Shown: positions 42,301-56,202, numbered from the stretch's first letter. The stretch is DNA of 64,000 nt from Plasmodium malariae (GCF_900090045.1 NC_041782.1:2199001-2263000), one strand, 5' to 3'. Numbers and translations: made by a program. Notes: generated from the letters alone by a model not told the origin.

Positions 42301-42943
42301 ATTTCATATTGTAAATATATTTCATGTGAAATATCTATAAAATGATGCTATTGTTTGAAATGTTTGTATTCCAATTTTATTATTAAATCTTTTCTTTTAT
42401 TCATTATTTTTTTAATTATGTTATCTCTTCTAAATATAAAATTTTTTATTAAAAACGTTGTATATAATAGTGGAATCTTAAAAATTTTCATTAAGAAATA
42501 ATGGTATAAATAGAAATTACAAAATTATATTTTTTAAAAATTATGATACATATATAAGAAACTATTTTTCTTGTCCTCCTTTAAAATTTATATTATTTCA
42601 TATATCAGTAAGCATCATATAATTTGTATTTTAAAAATTTATGAATAATCATGAAGAATAAGAGTTTTGTAATTAGTATAACACATAAACTTGTATAAAT
42701 GCGTTCCTTTTCGTTTTTTATTAATACCATTATATTGATAATTAATATTTTTTAACAGTAATTGCCTATTTCAAAATATAATGCATATCAAAAAAGAATT
42801 ATCAATGAGAAAAGATTTAGAATAGAAAATATATTTCCTTACTATATAAGTCAATGTATTACCAAAATTTTGTACTTTACATATTTTATTTTATCTAATC
42901 ATTTTCAAATATTAAGAAATAATATGTTTCTTTTTTTTTTTAT
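36371..42943. other. AT-rich region, largely empty
   Basis: About 6.5 kb. The frame at 40010-40237 is hydrophobic and lacks any known motif; a short charged scrap at 40712-40873 is listed separately. Otherwise only poly-A and poly-T runs and AT tracts (for example near 37858-37874) are seen. Confidence 0.5.
40712..40873 (+). pseudogene. Possible small coding relic
   Basis: One frame reads AINVNVVIANKEINLY, two close stops, then ENASICDSDNLNEDFLETTF and LWNSLVSCSSST to a stop. The acidic, serine-rich content is unlike neighbouring chance frames. Family not recognised. Confidence 0.28.
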
Positions 42944-43036
42944 TTTATTTTGAAAAGTATTAATAAAATAATTATTTTATCTCTATATCACATGAAATTA
43001 TCGAATAATAAATTTTAAATATTTATAAATGTGCTT
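42944..43036 (+). promoter_or_regulatory. 5' regulatory block of the third exported-protein gene
   Basis: TTTTGAAAAGTATTAATAAA at 42948 (-344) and ATTTTAAATATTTATAAATG at 43012 (-280 from the ATG at 43292) match the shared elements. The more distal -410 element is not clear here. Regulatory role inferred from conservation. Confidence 0.47.
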
Positions 43037-43291
43037 AAATAATGCTATTGTAATTGTTTTTGTTTTTAAATAACGTTAAGGTCAAAATATATTAATAAAA
43101 TTTTGTATTTATTTTACGTTTTTATATATTTTTAAATGGATTATATATATATTATTAATTTTTTATGAATGTATTATAATAAAAGAAGAAATTAAAAGGA
43201 AAAAATATATTGTCATTTGTCATTAAAAGATTATTATGTTATTATTATTTTGTTCTTAAGAGAATATATTAAAATCTTAAAAGTTTGCATC

Positions 43292-44165
43292 ATGAAGAAT
43301 AAAATTAAGTTATTATTTTTTATTAAAATTTGGACGTTTATCCTTTTAACTTGGATATGTTATTTTAGTAGTGATTTAGTATGATATTATTAATTAAATA
43401 CACCTTTGTTATTTATTTTTATGTTTTGTTTCATTCTTGTTAATATTTCTTATTAGCATGAAATTATTTATTTTTTTTGAATCATGAATATTTAATTTAT
43501 TTTTTTAGAGAAAATTTTATAATTATTTGTATCAGAAGAACGATGTTTATAGTAATCTTGGGACTAGTATTCATCGATTACTCGTGGAGCATAAAAACAA
43601 AAATCGTTCAAATATTGCATGGCTGAAGAGAGACATGCCTAATTTTGGAGAATGCAAAAAAAAAAATATATTTACTAATAAAAAGGGGGCCGTGAGGAAA
43701 AATAAACATCCATATGAAAGTTCATTAAATAATAGAGGAGATTATGAACAAGCTAGGAAAGGTAAATCTCCTGCATTCACTGGAGGAAATAAATATTTTG
43801 ATAAAGGTGTATCTAAGAAAAAACATTATCTAAAGAATGTTAGAATGGTTGCGAATGCTGATATTAAGTTTTTAAGAAAAATTAAACGAAGAAAAGGTGA
43901 TAATCATTTTGTTTTAATTATCTTATATTTATTATCTATAGTAATAACCTCCACCATAACATTTTTCCGTAAAAGTTGGATACCAGATGAGACATTGTAT
44001 GGTGCAATACTTGTGTCACTATGTGTATTTCAGTGTATAGTTTTAGTTGGGCATTTTTATATGTTAAGAAAAATAGCAAAATATAAAAAGTTAATACATA
44101 TAAAAAGTGATATGCATAACACGGCATATCCTTCTATAAGTAAAGTAATTTTTTATAACGATTAA
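43292..44165 (+). CDS. Two-exon exported membrane protein with canonical PEXEL
   Basis: Exon 1 is 43292-43378, the intron 43379-43508 (GTATGATA...TTTTTTAG, 130 nt, phase 0) and exon 2 43509-44165; about 247 aa. Exon 1 encodes a hydrophobic segment with TFILLTWICYF. Exon 2 has SIHRLLVEHK, so the export site at 52-56 reads RLLVE, a full RxLxE match. It is the only copy in the window with an acidic fifth residue. The linker is basic and Asn-rich (SSLNNRGDYEQARKGKS). The subgroup motif is degenerate, HYLKNVRMVANADIKFLRK (about 135-153). Two membrane segments follow at about 162-182 and 193-215, then HNTAYPSISKVIF at the end. By PEXEL rules this is the best export candidate; molecular role unknown. 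Confidence 0.88.
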
Positions 44166-44273
44166 TATCTATAATTTTGCTAATTTATATTAATAAATAA
44201 CAAACATGTCTTTAACTTCATAGATTTAATAGGTAGACCTGCAGGTGATGGAAATTTATGATTCGCATCAGTA

Positions 44274-44368
44274 GAAAGTTACATGTTTAATTTTTTTGTA
44301 AATTTGAATATTTTAATGTTATTCACATTTTATTTTAAAATATTTTCTTAGTTTAACACAATATTGAT
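44274..44368 (+). other. Conserved 3' flank block
   Basis: Starting 109 bp after the stop, GTAAATTTGAATATTTTAAT is followed by TTTTAAAATATTTTC and ACACAATATTG. It aligns with the block after the gene ending at 56095 and, less well, after those ending at 5201 and 26530. Confidence 0.48.
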
Positions 44369-47300
44369 ATATATATATATTTCTGTATATAACGATGTTT
44401 TTTTTTTGAAAAATAAATGTAGCTTGTTACAAATATGTAAAAGCATTTTATATAATTTTATTGATTTATATGCCAATTAATATTTGTAAATTTAAAAAAA
44501 AATGTCCCAACATTTTCCTATCTTGCTTTAGTCTTATTAACTATTTTCTGCAGTAATTAAAAAATGTATGATTTGTTTTTTTTAATTAAGAATATACATG
44601 TCTTGTTCCGAGTATGAAGAAAGGAAGTGAATAAGCATACTTTTATTGTATTATATGTGTATATAAATATATATATGTATTCTTTTTTTTTTTTTTATAA
44701 ATATATAACATATAAATTATTAGTTGAATATGTTTTGTAATGACACTTTTTTTTTTACTTAGAATATAAATTTATTTTATAAGTTCTAAGTATAAATTTA
44801 GAAAAAAGAAAACCAATGAAGCTTAACGAATTAGATCATATAAGAAATTTGAGTTAACATATAAGATCTTTTATTTATTTTACTTCGTTCTCTGATTATT
44901 ATTATAAAATAATTTGTATAATCAATAATAAAAAATTTTTGTAAGGCACAAAAAGTTATACAACATTCATATTTTAAATGGTAAAAAAAGAATGATAAGA
45001 AACTTTTGTCTTTTTTAACAATTTTACTCCCATAGATGCTCAGGCAGTATTATAAATGTTATTATATTTTTTGTTGTATTAGCGTAGCAATTCTGGTTAA
45101 TTATGGGTACCACTATAGAATATAACATAGAACATTAGTTTTATTTTTGTTTTTTAACTATCTTTGAATGATTTCTCGCACTAATATTTAAGTATACGAA
45201 AAGGAAAAAATATTTAGTGGATGAAATTGGTTACTTTGTTTACGTTTATTCTACATTATGTTCTGTATATTTATGGAATTATACATTTTATAATGGGCTT
45301 ATTAGTTAATTTAACATCCTTTCCTTTTTTGTTATCATTCTTTTACTTAAAAGTATGTAAAACTGTATGATATGTTAATGTAAAAGATATGCTTGAAAAG
45401 TATATTAATAAAAAAATTAATATTAATAAAATACTATAGTAAAATAAGAAAAAAAATCATGTAAAAAAATATTCGATGAAAATATAAATTTTACTTATTT
45501 TAGTGATTAATTAATTAAGTACGTTTGCTGTGACATATTTTTGTGATTTTATTAACAATAATAGAATAATTAAATATAAATAATAGCTTAATAGTATATA
45601 TAATTGTAGAACGGTTCATTAATGACGCATTATATAAATAAAATTCTATCTAAATATATATATTCTATAGTATTGTTTATTTTTAAAAAATATACTAAAA
45701 TAATAAACATTATATACTCTATAATTATATAACATTAATAACATTACACGTAAGAAGAAGCGTAATCATTGTCACAAATCACACATTTAAAATATGTAAA
45801 TATTACACGTTATATTATATCTAGAAGAATTCAAAAAATATGAACAGACAAATATATATATATATATATATATATGTAAATACATTTAATAATTCTATGC
45901 ATTTATGTGGTATACATTTAATAAGAAAAAAATTAACTATTTCAAGAAATAATGGGAAATATTTACAGATTATTCTTTAATTTGGATGAAAATTTGTAAT
46001 TAATTTAAATTAATTTATTTTAAATAAATATAACATTAAAAATTAATATAAGAAAAAATAAATGTTACTAAAAATTATCAACGTAGTTTCATGATAATTT
46101 AGAATATATTTATTAAATAGATGCATATAATTTTTTATAATTTGTATTGTTAAATATTCTTCATAATGTATAATACTAATTATTAACGTAAGTTGCTATA
46201 TATTTTTTATATGAATATAAATTTATTATATTTGACATAGTAGGAGGAATTCAATTAATAGAATATTGTAGGAAAAACATACATGATTTCTTTTAATTAT
46301 CCTTTTTAACGGCATGTACATATATTTTACCGAAATATTAAAGCATTAAAAAGAAAAGGAATTACCTTGTTTCTGTACAATGTTATAGGAGAATATTATT
46401 TAAATAGGGTACAAAAAAATTTAATGATTTTTTTATTTTTTTTAGTTTAATTAGTTATTTTTTAGAAGAGTAACTTGTTCAGAAATATAATTATCAAATT
46501 AATATAATATAATTATAATAATATATTTAATATATAATTTGTTTGTAATTGTTGAGGAATAATGTATAGCAAATATTATAGAATAAAAATAGTGGAATAT
46601 AAATATTTGTGCTTTAAATAGTATATTTCATAATAAACTTAGTATATAGTATTCATATTAGTAACCTAAACGTTTATAATTTACTATTTTTTTTTGAAAT
46701 ATTATTCATTTATAAATGAATAAAAAATAAATTGCTTGTTCCCTTTTATATCAAAATTTCAAGATAAATATTAATAAATTAAAGATTTCACTAAGCTTTA
46801 TTGTATTTCTTTTTAGTTATTATCTCTTAATATTTCTAAGCAATATTATTAAATCCTGTAAGTTATCTCAATGAAAATTAGTTTTTCAATTAACATAATT
46901 ATTAAAGTTTCTTTTTTTGTTAAATTTACGTTTACTTATTTATTTTATTTTTATTATTTATATTTCTTTGGGACATATAATTTTTTTTTATTTTTAGGAA
47001 AATAAAAGGGAAAGTAACAGAATCTTTAAATTTAAAAATTTTAATTTTAACAATAACAAGTAAAATATATTTATTTAAAATATATAATAATTGTAATCTT
47101 CTATTTATAATAATATGGTACATAATTATAAAATAGAGCTCATTTGTATTTCTCCTTTTAAAATTTTAAACTTTCGCATCCAAATGAATTACATAATGCA
47201 AATTTTAAGGAATAATATTATAAATGTTTCACATATTTTAGAAATATTTTAAATATTATCTTATTATTTGTGGGATAATAAAAAATATGTCACTTTTTTT

Positions 47301-47619
47301 TATTTTTTTCTTATTTTCTATAGCAATAATACATATCTTTATATATATATTAGAATAGTAATAATTATAAAAAAAAAAAAAAGAGTTTAAATAATATTGT
47401 AACATATAAATTATTACATACATCTATAGTAAAACTAAAAATATTTTCATGATTTCGCAAACAAATATGTTTTATAAGAACATTGTTAAATAATATAATA
47501 GGGTATAATTATAAAAAATTTTGAAAATTTTCATATATATTCTTTTGTTTAAGAATTTAGAGAAAATGAAATTTTATAATTTTTTTTGTTCTTTATTTGT
47601 ATATATTATCATGTATGTA

Positions 47620-47656
<37 letters not shown>

Positions 47657-50600
47657 TCAAGGAATAGATGTAAAAACGCATAAATGAAATATTATATGAA
47701 GAATACATTAGTAGTAATAAGATTTAGTATAAAAATATTTCAAAGTTTATTTGTTATAATACAGGAATCTATAGTTTTAAAAATGTTACATATGAATATA
47801 GATTGTTGAATTTTAAAAATAATTTTTAGTTATATCTAATATTAAAATAATATGTTTTAAAAATATATTAACAAAAAAAAAAAGATAAAGAAAAAAAAAA
47901 ACTTTATAAGATTAAAAATTTAATTTTATATTATAAAAAAAAGAATATATCCATGTTTTAATTTTATTAAACAACCATACATATGTACATATTATATTTT
48001 CATTTCGAAAAGCATGTTTACTTAGTATCTATAATAGCTGTTATTTGTTTGATTTTATTTTATCATTTTTAATGAAATTATTCATTTAGAAATTTCACCA
48101 AAGTATTTTAAGAATAAGCTATTTGTATGCTTTTATATTTAAAAATTATTGGAAACAAGTGAATAAGAAAAATGATATATTATATTATTTGGTAAACAAT
48201 ACTGTTAAAAGAAAGAGTGGCTAAATACATTTTTGTGTTTAACTCAATAATAATATTATGATAAACTAATGTAGGATAAATTAAAGTTTTAAAATATGTA
48301 CTACAATATTTTTATTATTTTCATGTTTTAAAAGAATTATGAAAAAAGAAAATATAATATTATGTAATTTACAGCTATAATTTTGTATAACATTTAAGCT
48401 TATTCTACTTCATAGATTTGTATTAATTTAAAATAATAATAGAATTACAAACAAGCAATTCTTTATGTTTTTATGTAGGTAATTTTTTACAATATAAAAT
48501 ATTAATTATGTGTACTTTCAAAATAATGTATGTTCCATATAATGATATAATATCTTAAAATTTTTTAGAATAAATATAAAGAATATAGCACTTGCCCTAT
48601 ATGTGCAAATTTTATAAGTTTTCTTTTTTTATGAGTTTAAAATGTGATAAAATAATTCTGTTACTTTTTTTAGTATGAATAAAAGAGTTATATTTTTTAA
48701 GTGCGAAGAAATATATTGAATATGTATTAATTTATAAAAGGACATGGAAGTTATATATAAGAATATATTTTTTATGATATAAATTTATTTGTGATAATTT
48801 TTCGAATTTTCTTTTTATGTGTATCATATATTTTTTTTTTTATAAAAATATGATCTTTTACCGCTTGTTTGCTTATTAAACTTCTTACAAGAATGCTACG
48901 AACACTTGTATATTAATTATTTCATATTAAAGTTTGTGTTAAAACAATAATAAAACAGATATATTATATATTCAATCACGTGTCAAATAGTAAAATTACT
49001 TATAGAAATTTCTTTAAGTATACTGTGTTTTATATTAAATTATATAATTATTTTTTATGAGATATATGTAATTCAAACAAGAATTTTTATGTTTGTGATT
49101 ATTATTCATGTGAATACCTTGATTCATATGAAATGTAAAAATAATTTAAATGGTAGTAACACACTCTATATTACATTAGTAATTTATTTTAATTTGCATT
49201 AATTACTATTAAATTTCGTTAAATTATATATTTTATTATTTTAGTATAAGTGTTATTTTATTATGTTTTTCATGTAAAATTTGCACATCTATTTTAGCAA
49301 GTTTTAACGATATTCATAGCCAATTTTTATTATAATCACTATTAAATTGTTATGATTTATTTAAATGTATATATGGTTTGTGTAATTTTTAATCTATGTA
49401 TATTAATATACTCGATTTTTCTGTATAATATGTGCTTATAAAAGCAGTTAAGTAATAAGTATAATGAGAAGATCTGCTTAGATATTTTGTTTTTACTTAC
49501 GATGTCTTATTGAATTAGCATTGTGATATGATACTACTAATAATTTAAATTCCCAGTATTTTATGAATATATACTTAATTACACATAAATTGTGGAAAAA
49601 CAATTAAAACTATAAAAATATATCATGTCCTTTTTTAATGTTAATTGTAAAAAGTGATATATTATTTTTATTAAAGAAATAAATGACAATAAAATAAAAA
49701 AATATCTAATCTTTTTATATTTTTTTTTTTTGATTTAATATACTATTACTCACTGTTATTAGTATAACAGTGGATAACAGTAAAATGAACATGTTAATAT
49801 TTATAATTAACAAAGTAATATAATTATTCTTTATAATTATTATTACATCTGTCAAAAATAAAATAAATATCATAAATTAGTTTTTATAGCGTAATATATA
49901 TTTTACATAAATTACATCATTATTTTTTCAACATAATATACAGATATATTTTTGGAATCTTAGAAATATAAAAATAAATTTTCATTATTATTACTTTTAC
50001 TTTTTTAAAAATTATTTTTGAAATTTATTAAAAATTTTCTTTATACCGAATAATTAGTTGTACGCATTATTTCAAAGTAATATATATACAATAATACTAA
50101 CTACATTTAAAAGGCTATTTAAATTGTGACTATTGTAATACATAATAATAAAAAACAAAATTTTTTTTATAATTACTAAGTAGAAAATAGTGAAAAATTA
50201 TATATATTTTTATAAATTCTAAAAGAACTACGGGGAATAACTAATATTCTATATAATTTAACTCCTAGGGAGTACTATTATTTCTAAAAAAAATTAATAA
50301 TGACATTTATATGTAATGGTAAATATCGATAAATACTATTTTTCAAATAGATAAAATTTTTAGCTAATTTTTTTAGTAAAAAGTACCGTTTAAAATTTTG
50401 TAAAACAAATAATAATGCTCTCTTATGTATAGTTAATAGTGTCATATAGCATATTTATAAATTATTACTTTGCAAAAGAACAATATGTCATATAATTTTT
50501 CACTTTACATAGAATTAGACTTCTAATATTCGGTTCATTTCTTTTATATATAAAATGCTTATTTTATGTTATAATGGTGGTAGCACTACAATTTAGTATT

Positions 50601-50900
50601 AAAGGAAACATTTTTTCTAATAAATATTTATTTATATTTCATAAATTATATAAAAAAATACATACAATTTCTAAGGAAGAAGTGTTATTCTATTATATAT
50701 ATTATTGTCTCACATATGTTATTTTTAATTTAATGAACATATATTGAAATAGAAAAGCACATGTAGAAAGGAATTAATGGATACAATTCATAGTTATTTT
50801 AAACATTTTAAGTAATTCACTATTTATGTAATATATTCCTACTATATTGAAGTAAAATATTCTTTTATGAATTAGATTATATATGTATTTACATAATTAA
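44369..50900. other. AT-rich region without recognised gene
   Basis: No gene found. A patch at about 44840-45340 resembles the region at about 56760-57270 at a similar distance downstream of the next exported gene (see findings). (AT)n tracts lie at about 45853-45875 and 47629-47652, and a poly-A run near 47369-47382. Confidence 0.5.
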
Positions 50901-51794
50901 TTTTTCTTATGTAATTTCCTGGAAGATAAAAGACAAGTGTTTGCTTCATATGAAAGACATAATGAATTATGTTATGAGGAGATAGTAAGTTATGTTATTT
51001 ACTATTGTAACGATTTAAGAAATGGGGATGAAAAATTTAAAAAGATTTTTAAGAAGGTATAAATATACCTAAAAAAATTGCCCAGTAAAAATAATAAGGA
51101 AGATCTTATAGATCGCTGTTTTTATTCGCAGGAATCTTTTTATCACAGATTGAGGAAAAATTTAAATACTCGTACGAATAATAATGGTGAGATTGGTTTT
51201 ATTAATAATCTTTCTGATGTAATGTATGTTATCAATTTAAATAATTTAAGGAATTCAGCATGTTGGTTTAATTATGATTTTAATTTTAAAACCTATAACG
51301 AAGTGAAACATTTACATGATTATTTTAAGAATTACTGTTTTATGAAAAGTAAAATAAATGCTGTAAATCATGAGGAGAAAGTGTATTTGCCAATAAATTA
51401 TTGATATTAGTATATTATATACAAACTTTATAGGAGGGTAATAAGCGTGTTTAATGATAATAATTATGCAGATAATTGTAGGGATTTTTTTATTAGTGAA
51501 ATGTATAACACACCTACAATATATTTAAAATTAAAATTTTTTCTCTTTAACAAACTTGATATTGAAATTATAAAGGCAGCTAAATCTAAATACATTAATT
51601 ATTTCGTTAAATGTACTACAGAAAGAATAATAAAAAAGAATAAAACATTAAGAATGATTAAGAATATTAATATTATTGTTTCGGAAACTTCTATCAAATT
51701 AACATGTAATTCTTTCATTATTAATTTGTTAAGTGTTACTGAACTTAATGTAGTATTTTTTAGTGTGTATCCCCTTTTAATTATTAATACATAA
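50901..51794 (+). pseudogene. PIR pseudogene, one frame with three internal stops
   Basis: A single frame runs 50901-51794 (298 codons counting the final TAA) broken by TAA at 51060, TGA at 51402 and TAG at 51408. It opens FLCNFLEDKRQVFASYERHN, then ELCYEEIVSYVIYYCNDLRN, DEKFKKIFKK and later CWFNYDFNFKTYNEVK, HLHDYFKNYCFMKSKIN. After the two close stops come YKLYRRVISVFNDNNYADNC, RDFFISEMYNTPTIYLKLKF. The ordered cysteines, the (Y)FKNYC stretch and the YADNCRDFF...P...YLKLK ending follow the PIR layout (compare NPxxLLSKLKC). No membrane segment or exon 1 was found, so the C-terminal region is missing or unrecognisable. PIRs are variant antigens; this copy should not give full protein. Confidence 0.72.
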
Positions 51795-54068
51795 CTAAAT
51801 ATATATTTTTTTTTCTAAAAGGTTACAACAATAAATTCATTGTATTGCATATATATTACACTTTTTTTTTTTAAATATTATCTGAATTGAGGGCTTAATT
51901 TCATAACAGTAAACGAAAATAAATATATATATATATTAATAAAGAACATACGTGTTAATTATAAAGGAATGGTTCAACATATTCCAGAACAAATTCATTA
52001 AGAAATATATTAAATATAGATTATTATATTCCATGATATGCCTCAGATTTACTGAATATGTAACATACGAAGACAGATAATAACAATATTCAAAGTACAC
52101 ACATATGATTTCATATAAAATTCAATTCAGAGGGAAAAAATGAAGAATTACATATAAAGAACATGCAAAGAAGAACATAGTTAATTTTAAATTATACGTT
52201 ATATCTATATAAAAGGAAATATAATTAATCTAAAACTTTTTAATGAAGGGAGATAAGAGAATACTGTAATTATAATATTGAGAAATATTAGAAGGTATAA
52301 AATATATTTTTAAAAATATAATTTAAGAAAGTATAAAAATAAAGAAAGAAAAATATTTTTAAATAAAATAAAGAAAAAAAATAATAAAAATGGAAAACAA
52401 ATAATTTGAAATTAATACATTAATTGGAAGAAAAAGAAGAATCTATAAAACAAGTTTATATATTATAATTAAGGTATTTGAAGTACAAAAAAATTTATTT
52501 TTTTTTCACATTTGTATTTTAATAAGTAAGATGGAAAATATGATTTATAGAAATGTTTACCAAGACAGAGAATTAAATATAAGTAACGTAAGGCGAATTA
52601 GTAGGTGTTTACTTATACGTCATACATAATATAATTATTAAATATTATAGAAAGGCAGTAAAACATTATTAGGAAAACATACATGCATATAAATATTCCA
52701 TCCTTATTTTTAAAATTTTTTATGGAAGTCACGTTTACATTTTGAACATATGGAAGACATAAGAATAATTTTATATACAAAGTAAAATTAGAAGTTGTGT
52801 TTTATATTAAAACATCTGTAGAATTGTACACCTTATATACAGATGACTATATGAGAATACTAAAGAACGGAAGTGAGCAATCATAAGTATTTGAAAAAAT
52901 TGTATATTATAAAATGATATAATTTATAAAAAAGGAATTAATAAATAATTTATCTTAAGAAATATACAATTTTTCAATAATTATGCATAGGTTAAAAGAA
53001 GTAAAATCAAATTCATCTATTATAATTAATATATAACATTATGTTGTGTAAACTTGCGTAAACATATACAAGTGCATATACGAATACCTTCTCCTTATAA
53101 ATGACAAGTTCAAAAAAAAAAACGATACTAAGCTGTAATATATATCTAAATTTTATATCATTTTAAAAAATTTATAAAAAATTAAAATGAACAAACTGTA
53201 CAGTTAATTCGTTACTTAAAGAATATAATTCTTCAAATAAAATTTATTATATCAATAAGCAATATCACAGTTTATATATGCCATAGCGTTGTAGAAGAAA
53301 TATTACTAATAAATAATATATACTAAATAATAAAATTTTATACAGAATACAATTAATGTAATTTTATTATTTTTTTATCAAAATATTGATGTCAAAAATA
53401 TTGTTAAGTATTATATTTCCCTACGATTTTAATCATATAACAAATTATAAAAATAAAATGATAACATAAAAGATTATTTATTAAATATAAGAACATAATA
53501 TGATACAATACATTCAGATAAAAAGAAAAGTGTTAAAATATTTATGTTATTATATAAAAGCATAAGTTAACCTATGATATACTTTCATAACATGCAAAAG
53601 ATTAAGTATATAAAAAAAAAAAATATAAAGAATTCATAAATTTCTCTTTTGTTTTAAGCAAAACTATAATATTTAGGATATGACAGTTTAAATGGTTCAT
53701 TTATAAAGCAATCAAATAATAATATTTTTGTGTAATAATAAATAAGGTTTTTTCTATATTAGATTATAATTCAACTTATATGTAGAATAAAAATAGAATT
53801 ATACGAAATTTTGCATTATTATATTTTAATTTAAAATTAGTTTTATATTTAGTAGTTTTATCTCCTTTTTTTAATTAATTAGTTTTTTATATTTTTATTT
53901 TTTTAAATGTAATATGAAATATTTTTTTTTAATAATAGTATAATTTTTTGTGTATATAATAAGTTTATATTTGCCACTGTCAGTTATATAAACACCTAAT
54001 AAAAATATTAAGATATATAATAATCTTGTAAATATTTATTTTGCATAAAAACATAAATTCAATAAAAT

Positions 54069-54115
<47 letters not shown>

Positions 54116-54942
54116 TATATGTATACATTTTATAGTATGTGATTATAAAATAACAAATAAAATTATAAATTTATTTTAAAATTTTTTGAAAAAAATAAAT
54201 TAATGAACGATTTTCATAATATACATTATTACACTATTATATTAATTAAATAAAAAAGATTATATATAATATATATTTGGAAATATATTTTCTCAAAACA
54301 TTCATGAAATTATTACTAATACATCAAGGAGTATCAACGAAACATATATTTGATTTGTTTTTTTTTTTTTTTTTTTAATCGTAAACATTAATTTATTTAT
54401 ATGAATATAAAACATAAAAAAAAGTTTTTTTTAAACATATTAATATATAATATGTAATAATAAAATGCACTTCCAAAATATAAGTAATATATAATATTAT
54501 AAATTTATTTTATAGAAATAATACTTTCATATGGATCACTACTTTTTAAAATATAAAACTTCATAAATTATAAATATGATGAAAATTTCATTCCTTACAA
54601 GTGTATTTATTTTATAGAAAATTTCATATTATTTTAGTTGTTATGGAATAATTTATAATGTATATGTTCTCTTTTAAAATTTTTTTTCTTTTATATTTAT
54701 AATTAAAAGCATTTATTTATAAGAATCAAAATTTATAAGATGCCTTTTGCATTTATTTGATATATTAATTAGGAAAAATAATTGATTTTAATAATTAATA
54801 TCTTAGTGAATATAGTAGTATGTATACTATCCATATTTTGCACTTTTTATATTTTAAATAAACCTAGTAATTTAGAAATATTTCCATAATAATTTCTTTT
54901 TCTAAAAACGAATAACACAATATTGTATAGTCAGTCTACTAT
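51795..54942. other. AT-rich region without recognised gene
   Basis: No gene recognised. The stretch 52140-52700 is purine-rich on the + strand but reads as lysine/asparagine-rich filler with many stops. The long (TA)n tract at 54072-54112 lies at the right end. Confidence 0.5.
54072..54112. repeat. (TA)n microsatellite
   Basis: About 20 uninterrupted TA units, the longest dinucleotide run in the window, in non-coding DNA about 1.1 kb before the gene starting at 55228. Confidence 0.95.
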
Positions 54943-54992
54943 TAAATAATTATTTTATATATTTTGAATATTTATATTTATTAACGAACTTA
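54943..54992 (+). promoter_or_regulatory. 5' element of the fourth exported-protein gene
   Basis: ATTTTGAATATTTATATTTA followed by TTAACGAA starts at 54961, 267 bp before the ATG at 55228. It matches the third shared element of the other copies. The -340 element could not be recognised at the expected place, so this 5' flank is less complete. Confidence 0.42.
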
Positions 54993-55227
54993 AATTATAA
55001 TATATTAATTCAAATTAAGTTTTTATAAATAACCTTAAAGTAAAAATTTTATGGTTATTTTTCAATATCCATTTTTTAAAATATATTATAATTATATACA
55101 TTTTATTAAGTTCTATACCATTTAATAATAAAAATTTTTTTAAATGAATATAGCAAACTTTATCATTAGATATGCATTATAATATTATTAATTTTTTTCT
55201 ATATATATTATATCAAAGATCAACATA

Positions 55228-56095
55228 ATGGAACAAAAAAATAAGTTATTCTTTACTATTATAATTGCTACGTTTATGTTTTCAAGTTGGGTATTCCATT
55301 TCAAGAATGATTTGATATGATAATATTATTTAAAAATATTTTGTATTATTCGCATTTTTCTTGTTGTATATATGTAAATAATTTTCCTTTGAATAAAATG
55401 TTTTATTCTTTAAATATTAAATATTTAAATTTTTTTTTTAGAATGCATTTAACATATCTTTGGATGAAAGTTACAAACTTCGTAAAAAATTAGATTTAAG
55501 AACATATAGATTACTAGCAAAATACATAGAGAATAGGGATTCAAATAATGTATTCCTAAAAGAAAAGACGCCATATAATGAAAAATACGAAAAAAAAGAT
55601 CCTTTTGACAATGATCAATTATCAAGAAGAAATATATATCAAATTAAAAGTATATCAAATAATGCAAAAGTGTATGGACCAGCTAAGAAATATAAATTTT
55701 CTGTATGCAAAAGAAGAGATTCATATATTGGAAAAAGAATACTAGATCATATATATTACAAAAATAATGTTAGATATGCTACAAATAATGATATTAAATT
55801 TTTAAAAAGGTGCAAAAAAAACAAAATTTATTTGTTATATGCTTTATATATCTTATATGTACCATTACTAATGGTAAATATTGCTTCAATAAATTTTGAG
55901 AAATGGCCCATTGAATATATATATCCAGCAGGCTGGGAGTTACCAGTAATTATACTAAGCTATATATTACCCACATTATTTTTACTAACGGTTATTTATA
56001 TCTGCAGTAAGATTGAAAAGTATGATAAATTGTTATACATAAAAAGCAAAATGAATAATAGGAAGTATTATCCTTACCCTAAAATAGGTTTTTAA
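55228..56095 (+). CDS. Two-exon exported membrane protein with altered splice donor
   Basis: Exon 1 by homology is 55228-55314 and exon 2 55442-56095 (acceptor TTTTTTTTTAG), giving about 246 aa. At the expected donor the sequence is TTG-ATATGATAAT instead of N-GTATGATAAT, so the GT is lost by one G-to-A change; read-through stops two codons later. An upstream GTATTC at 55291 is in the same phase and could serve as donor, giving a shorter exon 1 lacking about eight residues. Exon 1 diverges around the core (FMFSSWVFHF rather than FxLLTWICHF). Exon 2 is intact: TYRLLAKY (PEXEL-like, about 50-57), LDHIYYKNNVRYATNNDIKF (about 130-149), and two membrane segments (about 158-178 and 196-217). It is either still spliced by another donor or recently silenced. 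Confidence 0.75.
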
Positions 56096-56202
56096 AAAGG
56101 TTATTATCAATTGATTTCCCAATTACATACATACATTATAAGAATAAATATAATTGTATAACTTTTATAAATTTCCTTTTATATGCTAAGTTTTTTTTTA
56201 TA

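Noticed and set aside
43936..44127. Minus-strand 63-codon open frame
   Set aside because: Antisense shadow of exon 2 of the exported gene at 43292.
46279..46330. TTATCCTTTTTAACGGCATGT, resembling the exon 1 core of the exported genes
   Set aside because: No upstream ATG context, donor, exon 2 or shared 5' elements at the expected distances.
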